Positions 27,152 to 35,719 of a DNA stretch of 47,937 nucleotides are shown one piece after another (the stretch's first letter is position 1; each line of letters starts with the position of its first letter). This DNA is from Opitutales bacterium. Lineage in GTDB: Bacteria > Verrucomicrobiota > Verrucomicrobiia > Opitutales > T3Sed10-336. The notes under the pieces are model-generated. The model saw only the letters and a list, made by a program, of their open reading frames with translations. It did no database searches and had not been told where the DNA came from. The stretch spans positions 1-47,937 of the forward strand of contig SLTG01000016.1 in assembly GCA_007130045.1 (NCBI GenBank), read 5' to 3'. Position numbers and translations under genes: made by a program.

Positions 27152-28345
27152 ATGAGCGATTTAAAAATTACGAATATTGAAGCAATCCCACTATCCTACC
27201 GCTATACAGAGGATGAAATTTGGGAATGTCCAGGATGGGTAAAGCTGCAAAGAAATACCGTTTTAGTTCGAATTTGGACGGATAAAGGCATTCAAGGCAT
27301 TGGCGAAATTGGCGAAAGTTCTTCTATTCCGCAATCAGTTGTCAGCATTGTCGAAGAGCAGTTTAAGAAATTGCTTATTGGAGAGGATCCTTTCGATATC
27401 GAGAAAATATGGAAGAAATTGTACACGAGATCCAGAGGATGGGGACAAGGCGGCCTCGCTGTTCAAATCATTAGTGGACTGGAGATTGCCTTGTGGGACA
27501 TCATAGGAAAATCCCTCAAGAAGCCTGTCTATGAATTATTAGGTGGTATTTGTAGAGATAAGATCAGGATTTATGCAAGTGCTGGAATGAGTAGCACGCT
27601 GGATGAACTTATTGCGGAAATGCAGGGCTATAAGGACGAAGGCTATACTGCGATGAAGATGAGGATAGGCGCAGATATTGAAGGAGATATTGAAGTCGTA
27701 AGCGCAGCTCGAAAAGCTCTAGGTAAAGAGGTGGATTTAATGGTTGATGCGGGAATGTGTTATGTTGATCGACCTTGGGATTTTAACACTGCATATAGAG
27801 TAGCGAAAAAGCTGGAAAAGGTAGAGTTATTATGGCTGGAAGAGCCGTTTGTGGCGGAAAATATTGACGACTATGCTAGATTGTCACAACTTACGGATAT
27901 CCCTATTGCCGCAGGGGAAAATCATCAGACGAAATACGGGTTTAAAGAGTTAATGGTCAGGCAAGCAGTGGATATCATTCAACCGGATGCTACCAGAAGT
28001 GGTGGGATACTGGAAAGTAAGAAGATCATGGCCATGGCAGACGCCTTCAATTTGCAATGTGCGCCTCATATTTTTACCTCAGGTGTATCTCTAATGGCCA
28101 ATTTACATTTGATTGTGTCGACACCGAATGTTCTGATTATGGAATATGATCGAACGGTGAACCCTCTCCGAGACGGATTGCTGATTGAGCCGTTAAAATA
28201 CGAGAACGGATATGTTTATCTACCAGAAGTCAAGGCAGGATTAGGGGTGAACATTACCGATGAAATCCTTGAAAAATTCAGATTTATACCAGGAGAGGTC
28301 AATAAAAAGCCGGCATTTTCATTAGACCAAGAAAATTTAAGATGA
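27152..28345 (+). CDS. Enolase-superfamily sugar-acid dehydratase (mandelate racemase/muconate lactonizing group)
   Basis: 397 residues with the N-terminal capping domain and TIM barrel of the MR/MLE family. Metal ligands are visible as D199 (MVDAG), E230 (LWLEEP) and E256 (AAGEN). The catalytic dyad is D279 (IIQPDATRSGG) and H306 (CAPHIF). The first acid/base motif is K169-M-R171 in place of the common KxK. A D...H dyad with this motif points to acid-sugar dehydration (fuconate, rhamnonate, galactonate or similar) rather than cycloisomerisation; substrate specificity cannot be read further. A good ribosome binding site (GGAGGAA) lies about 8 bases before the ATG. The gene is AT-rich like its neighbours. 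With the lactonase following, it fits a dehydrogenase-lactonase-dehydratase route. Confidence 0.9.
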   Translation: MSDLKITNIEAIPLSYRYTEDEIWECPGWVKLQRNTVLVRIWTDKGIQGIGEIGESSSIPQSVVSIVEEQFKKLLIGEDPFDIEKIWKKLYTRSRGWGQGGLAVQIISGLEIALWDIIGKSLKKPVYELLGGICRDKIRIYASAGMSSTLDELIAEMQGYKDEGYTAMKMRIGADIEGDIEVVSAARKALGKEVDLMVDAGMCYVDRPWDFNTAYRVAKKLEKVELLWLEEPFVAENIDDYARLSQLTDIPIAAGENHQTKYGFKELMVRQAVDIIQPDATRSGGILESKKIMAMADAFNLQCAPHIFTSGVSLMANLHLIVSTPNVLIMEYDRTVNPLRDGLLIEPLKYENGYVYLPEVKAGLGVNITDEILEKFRFIPGEVNKKPAFSLDQENLR

Positions 28346-28403
28346 AAATAATTTGCCCCAGAAGAGACCTTGAGCGAAAGAGATTGTTGTGAGTTGACGG
28401 ATT

Positions 28404-29237
28404 ATGAAGATAGATGCCCATCAACATTTTTGGAATGTGGATAATCTTGAATATCCTGTTTTAAATAAGAATAGACCGCATATCTACCGCAATATTGAAC
28501 CGCCTGAACTAGCGCCCTTGCTTCAAAAGATGGGGATGAATAAAACAGTCGTTGTTCAAGCAATGGACGTTTGTGAAGAAACGGAGTATATGTTGGAACT
28601 TGCCGGAAAGTACGAGTGGATTGCGGGAGTCGTAGGTTGGGTCCCTCTGCATAAACCAGACGAGGCTAACATTCACTTAAGGAAATTTTCTGAAAATCCC
28701 AAGTTTAAAGGTGTGCGGCATTTGATTATGACGGAATCTGATCCGGAATGGATGATTCAGGGTAACGTAATGGAGGGACTGAGGGTTCTAGGTTCATATC
28801 AGCTTTCATTCGATATACCTGCAGTGTTTCCTAATCACTTGGTGCACATTCCCGTAGTAGCGAAAAATGTCCCTCATTTAAGAATTGTTATTGATCATCT
28901 TGCCAAACCGCCAATCCGGGAGAAGCAGATGGAGCCTTGGGCCAGTCAATTGAAAGAAGCCGCTTCACATCCGAATGTGTATGCGAAGATTTCGGGGTTA
29001 AATACCGCAGCGGATTGGGATACCTGGGCAGCCGAAGATATAAAACCGTATATTGATGTGGCATTTGATGTATTTGGATCTGAACGGTTGATGTACGGAA
29101 GTGATTGGCCGATTTGCAACCTTTCGGATGATTATGAACGCGTTTGGGTGGAAACAAACAAGGCGTTGCAAGGACGGTCTCAAGAGGAACGGGATTATGT
29201 TTTTGGGAGAACTGCACAGCAATTTTATGGGTTATAA
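28404..29237 (+). CDS. Amidohydrolase-2 family, L-fuconolactonase/rhamnonolactonase-like
   Basis: 277 residues, close to the usual length of COG3618 lactonases. It opens with the metal motif DAHQHFW (H6, H8), continues with DHLAKP around H165, and has the late catalytic/metal aspartate D234 in MYGSDWPIC. The DAHQHFW opening and GSDWP are the standard marks of sugar-lactone hydrolases, which open 1,5- or 1,4-lactones of L-fuconate, L-rhamnonate or L-galactonate. It lies 58 bp after the dehydratase gene on the same strand and shares its AT-rich codon use, so the two probably form one operon and act on the same sugar acid. It is cytoplasmic. Which sugar is uncertain. Confidence 0.9.
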   Translation: MKIDAHQHFWNVDNLEYPVLNKNRPHIYRNIEPPELAPLLQKMGMNKTVVVQAMDVCEETEYMLELAGKYEWIAGVVGWVPLHKPDEANIHLRKFSENPKFKGVRHLIMTESDPEWMIQGNVMEGLRVLGSYQLSFDIPAVFPNHLVHIPVVAKNVPHLRIVIDHLAKPPIREKQMEPWASQLKEAASHPNVYAKISGLNTAADWDTWAAEDIKPYIDVAFDVFGSERLMYGSDWPICNLSDDYERVWVETNKALQGRSQEERDYVFGRTAQQFYGL

Positions 29238-29394
29238 TCACACACGTATGGATTATGACAATAAAGGCTTTGATGATATACGCGACCGCTTGAGCGCTCG
29301 CGAAACAACCGGTTGTCCCCGGGATCCCGCCGCCGCATGCCGTCGAGACTGTTCTGTAGGTCACTCGGTCTGTTTGACCCCGCTCAAGGCCCAC

Positions 29395-29510
29395 CTGAAG
29401 CCGGACTTGACATCGCCAGCGCGAATTGGCACACCATTGTTCATGAGAGCATATTTTCAGACCGGTTCCGGTGAGTGTCTGCCCGCAGACCCTGAAAAGC
29501 GATTTCCTAC
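29395..29510 (+). repeat. 115-bp dispersed repeat, copy 1
   Basis: This stretch is closely similar to 32001-32115 in the same orientation. Shared blocks are TGAAGCCGGACTTGAC, TTGGCACACC, CATGAGAGCA, TCCGGTGAG, TGCCCGCA and GAAAAGCGATTT, with scattered substitutions and about one single-base indel. The two copies bracket the GH78 gene. No gene, terminal inverted repeat or target duplication was recognised. The remaining intergenic sequence here (29238-29394 and 29511-29635) shows nothing else. Confidence 0.75.
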
Positions 29511-29635
29511 CTGTGAGCATATCATCCTCCGCAATCCCAGTTGGCGAAACGCCGATATTGGTGTTGTGATCGTAGTGCCATAGATCGGCATTCGAAACCT
29601 CAACTACTTACCGGTCCGTTTGGCAAACATAACTT

Positions 29636-31786
29636 ATGGCAACACTACAACCACATGGAATGATGGTCAACTTGCTCCATCGCCCCTCAAATGCGCGTAT
29701 AACCACGCCCAAGCCACAGTTTTCCTGGATTGTCCGAGATACTCTTCCCGGAAGCCATTCTATTGGATCACAGATTCTTGTGGCATCTTCACCGCAAAAA
29801 CTCCTCTTGAACGATGCCGACCTCTGGGATTCAGGAGCCCCGGATTTCAACAAAGTCTGGCAGATTGATAATCGCTCGACCATGGTAGCCTACGAGGGAC
29901 GGCCGCTTGAGGAAAGCCGGAATTACTACTGGAAAGTCCGGACATGGAACCGCCCGGGTGACGCCGGGCCATGGTCCGAAATACAGATGTTTCGCACAGC
30001 AGATTTTGCGGATAACCGCCAAACGGACTGCCCGAGCCTTACCACCTCCGACATCGAACCCATGGAAATCGTTCAAATATCGGCGGGACAATGGTTTATG
30101 GATTTCGGTAGAGCCGCGTTCGGGACGATTGTTATAAAAGTAGAATCGAACCGGGACCAGGAGGTCGAAGTTCACTTGGGCGAGGTCCTTGAAAGGCCCC
30201 ACCACATCCATCGAAATCCCGGCGGCAGCAGGCGCTACTGCAGGATCCCGTTGAAGGTTAAACGTGGAACGTTTGATTACTTATTGGAGATCCCCCCTGA
30301 TCCTCGCAACACCCTTGATTTTGCGATTCACATGCCCGATGAATTATTCGAAGTGTACCCATTCCGTTACTGCGAGATCAGCGGCATCAACGTCGAGCTG
30401 CGGCGTGAAGACATCCGTCAGCGCATCGTATTTTATCCATTCGATGACAATGCGTCCCATTTTCGATCGTCATGCAATGTTCTGAATGATGTATGGGAGC
30501 TTTGCAAATATAGCATCAAGGCAACTAGTTTTTGCGGTTATTATGTTGATGGAGACAGGGAACGCATACCGTATGAGGCAGACGCGTACATAAATCAGCT
30601 ATGCCATTATACCACGGATCGCGAATACGCCATGGCCCGGCGAACCCACGAACACCTCATGCTAAATCCCACTTGGCCAACAGAATGGATCATCGACTCC
30701 GTGCTGATTGCCTGGAATGATTACCTCTACACCGGGGACACGACGTCGCTGGCCGGTTTTTACGAGGACCTGAAGGCGAAAACATTGATCGATTTGGAAG
30801 ATGATCGCGGTTTCATTGCGGTTGAAAGGATGACTGATGATGTCCTGCGTAAGATTCACTATAAAGGGGAATCCATGGACTTATATAACCGTTCCATAAC
30901 CAATATTGTCGATTGGCCGCAAAGTGAGCGGGACGAATATGAGTTCTTTCCTGTGAATTCGGTGATCAACGCTCTCCATTACAGGGCTCTCCTGCTTTTT
31001 GCGAGAATCGCTAGAATCCTTGGTAAATCGGATGATGCCCAACACTTTCAGGAGCGAGCGACAATTCTGCGCTCAAACTATCGCGCAACACTCATAAATC
31101 CAGATTCCGGATTGGTAGTGGATGGAGAAGGCAGTGATCACTGCTCTCTTCACGCCAATATGTTTGCGATGGCTTCGGATCTAATTCCCGATGAGAACAA
31201 GCCGGCGGTTTGTGAATTCATTAAATCAAAGGGAATGGCATGCAGCGTATATGGTGCTCAGTTTCTCATGGAGGCACTCTATAATGCGGGTTGCGATGAC
31301 TATGCACTTTCGTTGCTGTCATCCACGGGTGAACGCTCCTGGGGACATATGGTTTATGATGTGGGGACCACGATCACATTGGAAGCCTGGGACGATCGTT
31401 TGAAGCCGAATCAAGACTGGAATCACGCCTGGGGTGCCGTTCCGGCCAATGTCATTCCCAGAAACCTGATGGGAATCCAGCCACTTAAGCCCGGGTTTGA
31501 AGAGATACTTATTTTCCCTCAACCAGGGAGCTTGCAATGGGCTGAATTAACGACACCATCCATTCGCGGACCCATCAAAGCACGTTTTTCCAATCACCCT
31601 GGTGAAGGATTTCATATGGAAATCGAAACGCCGTCAAACACGACTACAAGAGTGCAGATCCCGCGGAGCATTTGCAGGAAGAACCGCATTATTCTTGACG
31701 GCAAAGCCATCCGGGGTATAAAAGAAAACGGGTATGTTCGATTGGACAACATTGGCAGCGGGCGACACGCAGTTACGGCTAGCTAA
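29636..31786 (+). CDS. GH78-family alpha-L-rhamnosidase-like glycoside hydrolase
   Basis: 716 residues. It starts with the fibronectin-like N-terminal domain usual in GH78 (PSNARITTPKPQFSW, then YYWKVRTWN near residues 95-105). Beta-sandwich domains follow, then an alpha/alpha-six-barrel. The catalytic stretch is D305-G-D-R-E309-R...E-A-D316, which aligns by eye with the DxxxRExxxxxGD pattern where the Glu is the general acid; the usual CPQREK spelling is altered, so substrate preference may differ. Near the end, WNHAWGAVPANVIPRNLMGI and the terminal sandwich strand (PLKPGFEEILIFPQPG) are standard for the family. No signal peptide is evident, suggesting intracellular cleavage of imported oligosaccharides. 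Base composition lies between that of the AT-rich trio and the GC-rich host. The gene is flanked by two copies of a 115-bp repeat. Confidence 0.85.
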   Translation: MATLQPHGMMVNLLHRPSNARITTPKPQFSWIVRDTLPGSHSIGSQILVASSPQKLLLNDADLWDSGAPDFNKVWQIDNRSTMVAYEGRPLEESRNYYWKVRTWNRPGDAGPWSEIQMFRTADFADNRQTDCPSLTTSDIEPMEIVQISAGQWFMDFGRAAFGTIVIKVESNRDQEVEVHLGEVLERPHHIHRNPGGSRRYCRIPLKVKRGTFDYLLEIPPDPRNTLDFAIHMPDELFEVYPFRYCEISGINVELRREDIRQRIVFYPFDDNASHFRSSCNVLNDVWELCKYSIKATSFCGYYVDGDRERIPYEADAYINQLCHYTTDREYAMARRTHEHLMLNPTWPTEWIIDSVLIAWNDYLYTGDTTSLAGFYEDLKAKTLIDLEDDRGFIAVERMTDDVLRKIHYKGESMDLYNRSITNIVDWPQSERDEYEFFPVNSVINALHYRALLLFARIARILGKSDDAQHFQERATILRSNYRATLINPDSGLVVDGEGSDHCSLHANMFAMASDLIPDENKPAVCEFIKSKGMACSVYGAQFLMEALYNAGCDDYALSLLSSTGERSWGHMVYDVGTTITLEAWDDRLKPNQDWNHAWGAVPANVIPRNLMGIQPLKPGFEEILIFPQPGSLQWAELTTPSIRGPIKARFSNHPGEGFHMEIETPSNTTTRVQIPRSICRKNRIILDGKAIRGIKENGYVRLDNIGSGRHAVTAS

Positions 31787-32000
31787 AATGGGGGCCTCTT
31801 CGAATGAATTCGTGGGTTCGAAGGGAGGACCGGAAAGACAAGCTTAAGACTGTCTCGAGCAAGCTCCATGCGGATTATGATGTAACAGTCGGCGCGGTAA
31901 CGGAGCGAACTTGAAGCTGCCTTCATTTTGCTCAAACTTTCTCGGAGAGAATGTGCCTGTTTTCGCTTGAGCCGTGAGTTGAGCACGTTTGACGTGCCGA

Positions 32001-32115
32001 TGAAGCCGGACTTGACTTCGCCAGCCCGATTTGGCACACCTTGCACATGAGAGCACCTTTCAAGACCGCATCCGGTGAGCGTTTGCCCGCACTCCCGGAA
32101 AAGCGATTTGCTATC
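32001..32115 (+). repeat. 115-bp dispersed repeat, copy 2
   Basis: This is the direct-orientation partner of 29395-29510, lying downstream of the GH78 gene and just before the zinc alcohol dehydrogenase gene. The bases between 31787 and 32000 contain no recognisable gene. The open frames on the minus strand through this repeat do not resemble known proteins, and the similarity between the copies runs at the DNA level. Confidence 0.75.
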
Positions 32116-32165
32116 GGTTTAACGGTTTGTTCGCCGGACCGGATCGTGTCATTCGTTTCCGAAGC

Positions 32166-33182
32166 ATGAAAACGGTTATCTTGGAAAAACCAGGCAGGTT
32201 CGTCCTGACTGACACCGACTCCCCCACGGCTCCCGGTCCCGGCGAAGTTCTGACCAAGGTTCGCCGTATCGGTATCTGCGGAACGGACATTCATGCTTTT
32301 CGCGGCGACCAGCCTTTCTTTGAATATCCCAGGATCCTCGGGCACGAACTGGCGGTTGATGTCGTCGAGCCGGGCCCGGAGGTCGGCAACCTGAAGACAG
32401 GGGATCTGTGCGCGGTCGAGCCCTACCTGAACTGCGGCAACTGCATCGCCTGCCGGGCGGGGAAGAGCAACTGCTGCACGCGACTTCTGGTACCCGGCGT
32501 CCATGTCGACGGCGGCATGCGCGAATTCATGCTCCTGCCGGCAAACAAACTGCACCTTTCCGGCAGGCTCTCCGCGGACCAGCTCGCCTTGGTGGAGCCG
32601 CTTGGGATCGGATTTCACGCGGTCGGACGGGCCAATCCGCAACCGGGCGAAAGCGTTCTGATCATCGGGGCCGGTCCCATCGGACTCGGGGTCGTGGCGT
32701 TCGCCTTGCTCCGGTGCTGCCGTGTCCTCGTGACGGACGTCCGAGCCGAACGGCTGGCGTTTTGCCGCGAACACTTTCCGGAAATCCACACGATCCAGGC
32801 CGGAGAGAACGCGCTGTCGGGGATCCAGAATGCCTGTAACGGGGAATTGCCGTCCATCGTGTTTGATGCGACCGGAAACCGCCGGTCGATGGAGAACGCG
32901 GTTTCATTGACCGCCTCGGGCGGCCGTTTGGTGTTCGTCGGACTCGTGCTCGGAGAGATTTCGTTTAACGACCCGGAATTCCACCGGAAGGAATTGACGC
33001 TGCTGGCCAGTCGCAACGCACGCGGCAACGAGTACCCGGCAATTATCACCCATATCGAAAAAGGCGAAGTCGACACCGCGCCGTGGGTCACCCACCGTGC
33101 ATCCATGAGTTCTCTTCCGGATATTTTTGCGGATTGGGTCGCGCCTGAAAGCCGGATCATCAAGGGCATGCTGGAAGTGTGA
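32166..33182 (+). CDS. Zinc-dependent alcohol dehydrogenase (medium-chain, sugar/polyol type)
   Basis: 338 residues of the MDR/GroES-like family. Catalytic zinc ligands are C38 (GICGTDIHAF), H60 and E61 (ILGHELAV). Structural zinc is held by C90, C93, C96 and C104 (LNCGNCIACRAGKSNCC). The NAD-binding loop is GAGPIGLG. It resembles sorbitol/threonine dehydrogenase-like enzymes, including ones that oxidise 2-keto-3-deoxy sugar acids or sugars in rhamnose and fucose pathways. The ATG at 32166 starts the first strand (MKTVILEKPG); a longer frame from 32127 lacks family resemblance. The gene is GC-rich like the chromosome. It sits 44 bp before the aldo/keto reductase gene and probably shares its transcript. 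Substrate is inferred from context only. Confidence 0.92.
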   Translation: MKTVILEKPGRFVLTDTDSPTAPGPGEVLTKVRRIGICGTDIHAFRGDQPFFEYPRILGHELAVDVVEPGPEVGNLKTGDLCAVEPYLNCGNCIACRAGKSNCCTRLLVPGVHVDGGMREFMLLPANKLHLSGRLSADQLALVEPLGIGFHAVGRANPQPGESVLIIGAGPIGLGVVAFALLRCCRVLVTDVRAERLAFCREHFPEIHTIQAGENALSGIQNACNGELPSIVFDATGNRRSMENAVSLTASGGRLVFVGLVLGEISFNDPEFHRKELTLLASRNARGNEYPAIITHIEKGEVDTAPWVTHRASMSSLPDIFADWVAPESRIIKGMLEV

Positions 33183-33226
33183 TTGGGATTGCCTGATATT
33201 GGTTCATTGGTATAAATGCCGCACTG

Positions 33227-34228
33227 ATGATGAAATATCGTAAGCTAGGCCATTCAGAAATCGAAGTTTCCGCGGTTGCCCTGGGCGGATGGGCGTTGGC
33301 TACGGATTTAACGTGGGGCGAACAGGACGAAAAGGATTCGCTTGCAACGATTGACGCCGCGCGAGACGAAGGCATTAATTTCATCGATACGGCCGAAGGC
33401 TACTGCAAAGGCAGGTCCGAGGAAGTGATCGGCCGGGCCTTGAAAGGCCGCAGGGAGGAATTCGTCCTCGGCACCAAAGTCGGTCCGAAAAAGCTCGCCG
33501 CGGCCGATCTGACGCGCGCTTGCGAGGGAAGCCTGCGCCGTTTGCAGACCGACACGATCGACTTCTACCAGGTGCATTGGCCCAACTGGGACATTCCTCT
33601 GGAGGACACGGTGGGCGCGCTCGACGCCCTTCGCGAACAGGGGAAAATCCGTGCTTTCGGCGTCTGCAATTTCGGGTCGCGCGACCTTGGGGATCTCTTG
33701 AAAACCGGCGCCGACTGTGTGTCGAACCAACTCCCATACAGCCTCCTCGCCCGGGCGATCGAATACGAAATCCAGCCGCTGTGCGCGGATCGTGGGATCG
33801 GTATTCTCTGTTATTCGCCGTTGGCCCAGGGGTTGCTGACCGGAAAGTTCCGTTCGGCGGACGAGGTGCCGGAAGGGCGGGCGCGCACGCGTCATTTTTC
33901 GGGAAAGCGCCCGGAAACCCGCCACGGGGAACCCGGGTGCGAGGACGCGGTGTTCCGGGCGGTTGAAGACATTCGCCGGATATGCGAACAGCTCGGGCGT
34001 CCAATGGAGGAGGTCGCCCTGGCATGGTTGCTGCACCGGAAAGGAGTGACGAACGTGCTCGCCGGCGCGCGAAACCCCGAACAGATTCGAAAGAACGCAC
34101 ACGCGGCGAGGCTTGTCATTGAAAAGGACACCATCGAAGCGTTGACGGCCGCTACGGACGAAGTAAAAAAGGCACTCGGTTCGAACCCGGACCTCTGGGT
34201 CGGCGAACAAAACGCAAGAATGCGATGA
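33227..34228 (+). CDS. Aldo/keto reductase
   Basis: 333 residues of the AKR TIM-barrel family with the full catalytic tetrad: D54, Y59, K84 and H117 (FIDTAEGY, LGTKVG, QVHWP). A C-terminal NADPH-binding motif lies around LAGARNPEQIRKN. It resembles the YajO/GPR-like AKRs that reduce or oxidise aldoses and aldehydes. Two consecutive ATGs start it (33227, 33230). It follows the alcohol dehydrogenase on the same strand and may oxidise or reduce the deoxyhexose released by the GH78 enzyme. The gene is GC-rich, and a composition change follows its end. Confidence 0.92.
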   Translation: MMKYRKLGHSEIEVSAVALGGWALATDLTWGEQDEKDSLATIDAARDEGINFIDTAEGYCKGRSEEVIGRALKGRREEFVLGTKVGPKKLAAADLTRACEGSLRRLQTDTIDFYQVHWPNWDIPLEDTVGALDALREQGKIRAFGVCNFGSRDLGDLLKTGADCVSNQLPYSLLARAIEYEIQPLCADRGIGILCYSPLAQGLLTGKFRSADEVPEGRARTRHFSGKRPETRHGEPGCEDAVFRAVEDIRRICEQLGRPMEEVALAWLLHRKGVTNVLAGARNPEQIRKNAHAARLVIEKDTIEALTAATDEVKKALGSNPDLWVGEQNARMR

Positions 34229-34363
34229 ACTCTAAAGTGGTCATCCTGATCTCCAACGACGACCTTCGACCGGCAGCCAACTGAAATTGCGAAAGAGCGC
34301 AGGTGGCAATGAAAAGTGAATTTGCGCCGTCTTTGATAAGAATCGTGTCGCGGTCAAGCGCGC

Positions 34364-34522
34364 ATGCCACCGACCCGGACAAAGGGCACGAAGTTTGCTG
34401 TGGCCACATCGTGTCTCAAGCATACCATTTATGTTGACTTTAACCAGGTGAGCGTTGATGAGGTGAGAAAACTCATGGGCATCGATGCAACCGGAAGGGT
34501 GGCAAGACAAACCAAGTTTTAA
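34364..34522 (+). pseudogene. C-terminal remnant of a PfkB/KdgK-type sugar kinase at a sequence junction
   Basis: From about 34385 one frame reads [20 protein letters not shown], then [20 protein letters not shown] and a TAA at 34520. The ALKHT.xGDFN.V...EV...GRVxR pattern is the C-terminal end of 2-keto-3-deoxygluconate kinases in Bacteroidota. Everything before about 34380 is unrelated GC-rich sequence, and the ATG at 34364 is probably accidental. It sits 21 bp before a complete PfkB kinase gene, so the original operon had two tandem kinases and the first was cut. The 135 bp between the aldo/keto reductase stop and this point show no gene. Confidence 0.65.
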
Positions 34523-34543
34523 ATATTTTAAACCTATCAGAAT

Positions 34544-35617
34544 ATGAAGCTCAGACCCAATTGTAAATATGCCATGCTGGTCCCCACCAGCATCGGGGCC
34601 AGAATTACGCCTGTAAACGGCCAGCCTGTTCACAGCAGCGACCTGTTTAAGCTGCAGGCAACCAGCGCTGAGACCAACGTGGCCAGTATATCTTCTTTCC
34701 TGGGCTTCCCGGTAAAAGTGCTTACCAACTTTGTGAAAGGCAGCCCAATTGCCGCATATATAAAGGCCAACCTCAGGTCGCGCAATATGGAATACGAAGG
34801 CCCGGAGGTCGATCAGGGAGACCCTTGGGGCTATCGCCATCAGTTTAATATTGCTGATAGTGGCTTCGGCTTACGTGGTCCACGTGTACACAACGACCGC
34901 GCTGGAGAAGTGGGGCGTACCCTGAATGTGAAAGATTTTGATCTTGATCGCATTTTCGGGGAGGAAGGGGTGCAGGTGATGCACCTGTCAGGTTTGATCG
35001 GCGCGCTGTCTGAAGATACGGGCAACTTTTGCCTCGAGCTGGCAAGGGCCGCCAAAAAACAGGGAACGCGGATCTCGTTCGATCTAAACTACAGGGCTTC
35101 ATTCTGGAAGGGTCGTGAAAAAGAGTTGCTGAAGATTTTTACCGAAATCGCATCGGCGTCCGATATCCTGATCGGCAATGAAGAGGATTTTCAGCTTTGC
35201 CTGGGTGTCAAAGGGCCGGAAGCGGGCGGGAAAGATGTTGCAGCGCAGATCGATGGCTTTAAAGCCATGATTGAAAGCGTCAAAGAGGCATTTCCCGATG
35301 CATCGGTATTTGCCACCACCTTGCGTGAAGTAGTCAGCGTAAACGAACACCTGTGGGGCGCCATAATGCTGGCTGGTAATCATTGGGAAGTGGTCAGGCC
35401 CAACCCTATCAGAGTGCTTGACCGTATTGGTGGAGGTGATGGATTTGTGGGCGGAATGCTCTATGGAATCCTTAAGGGTTGGTCGCCCGAAAAATGGGTG
35501 CAGTTTGGCTGGGCGTCAGGTGCTCTGGCAACCACCTTCGAAACCGACTATGCCCAGCCCGCTGATGAGGAGATGGTCTGGAACATATGGCAGGGAAATG
35601 CGAGGGTGAAAAGATAG
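34544..35617 (+). CDS. PfkB-family sugar kinase (2-keto-3-deoxygluconate kinase-like)
   Basis: 357 residues of the ribokinase fold. The ATP/anion-hole motif is GGGD at 296-299 with D299 as catalytic base (VLDRIGGGDGFVGGML); the canonical GAGDAF is here GGGDGF, a form common in KdgK-like members. The front is longer than usual and begins MLVPTSIGARITP. NYRASFWKG at 182-190 matches the KdgK-type sugar-binding region. The start follows an AT-rich leader (AAATATTTTAAACC) without a Shine-Dalgarno, as in Bacteroidota. It probably phosphorylates a 2-keto-3-deoxy-aldonate or related sugar acid; the exact substrate is uncertain. It is co-directional with the LarA-like gene and shares its codon style, unlike the GC-rich neighbours. 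Confidence 0.88.
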   Translation: MKLRPNCKYAMLVPTSIGARITPVNGQPVHSSDLFKLQATSAETNVASISSFLGFPVKVLTNFVKGSPIAAYIKANLRSRNMEYEGPEVDQGDPWGYRHQFNIADSGFGLRGPRVHNDRAGEVGRTLNVKDFDLDRIFGEEGVQVMHLSGLIGALSEDTGNFCLELARAAKKQGTRISFDLNYRASFWKGREKELLKIFTEIASASDILIGNEEDFQLCLGVKGPEAGGKDVAAQIDGFKAMIESVKEAFPDASVFATTLREVVSVNEHLWGAIMLAGNHWEVVRPNPIRVLDRIGGGDGFVGGMLYGILKGWSPEKWVQFGWASGALATTFETDYAQPADEEMVWNIWQGNARVKR

Positions 35618-35719
35618 TGATGGGCAATTGTCGAAGTAGAATGTTTATCGGGTGTTGAATGACGGGTTGAGGCGGTTTGTGGGTCTTTTGAAAATGTGAA
35701 ATCTGAATTTCGAATATAA

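Larger units (their letters stand above)
25740..29240. other. AT-rich island of three sugar-acid genes
   Basis: From about 25740 to 29240 the sequence is conspicuously AT-rich, with codons such as AAA, ATT, TTA and GAT preferred, against GC-rich flanks dominated by GCC, GAC and CTC. The segment holds exactly the oxidoreductase, dehydratase and lactonase genes. No integrase, transposase or tRNA was found at either edge. Lateral acquisition is inferred. Confidence 0.7.

Noticed and set aside
29101-29583. 160-codon plus-strand frame running from the lactonase gene across repeat copy 1
   Set aside because: It overlaps the real lactonase in another frame and then passes through the DNA repeat. 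No protein signature is present.
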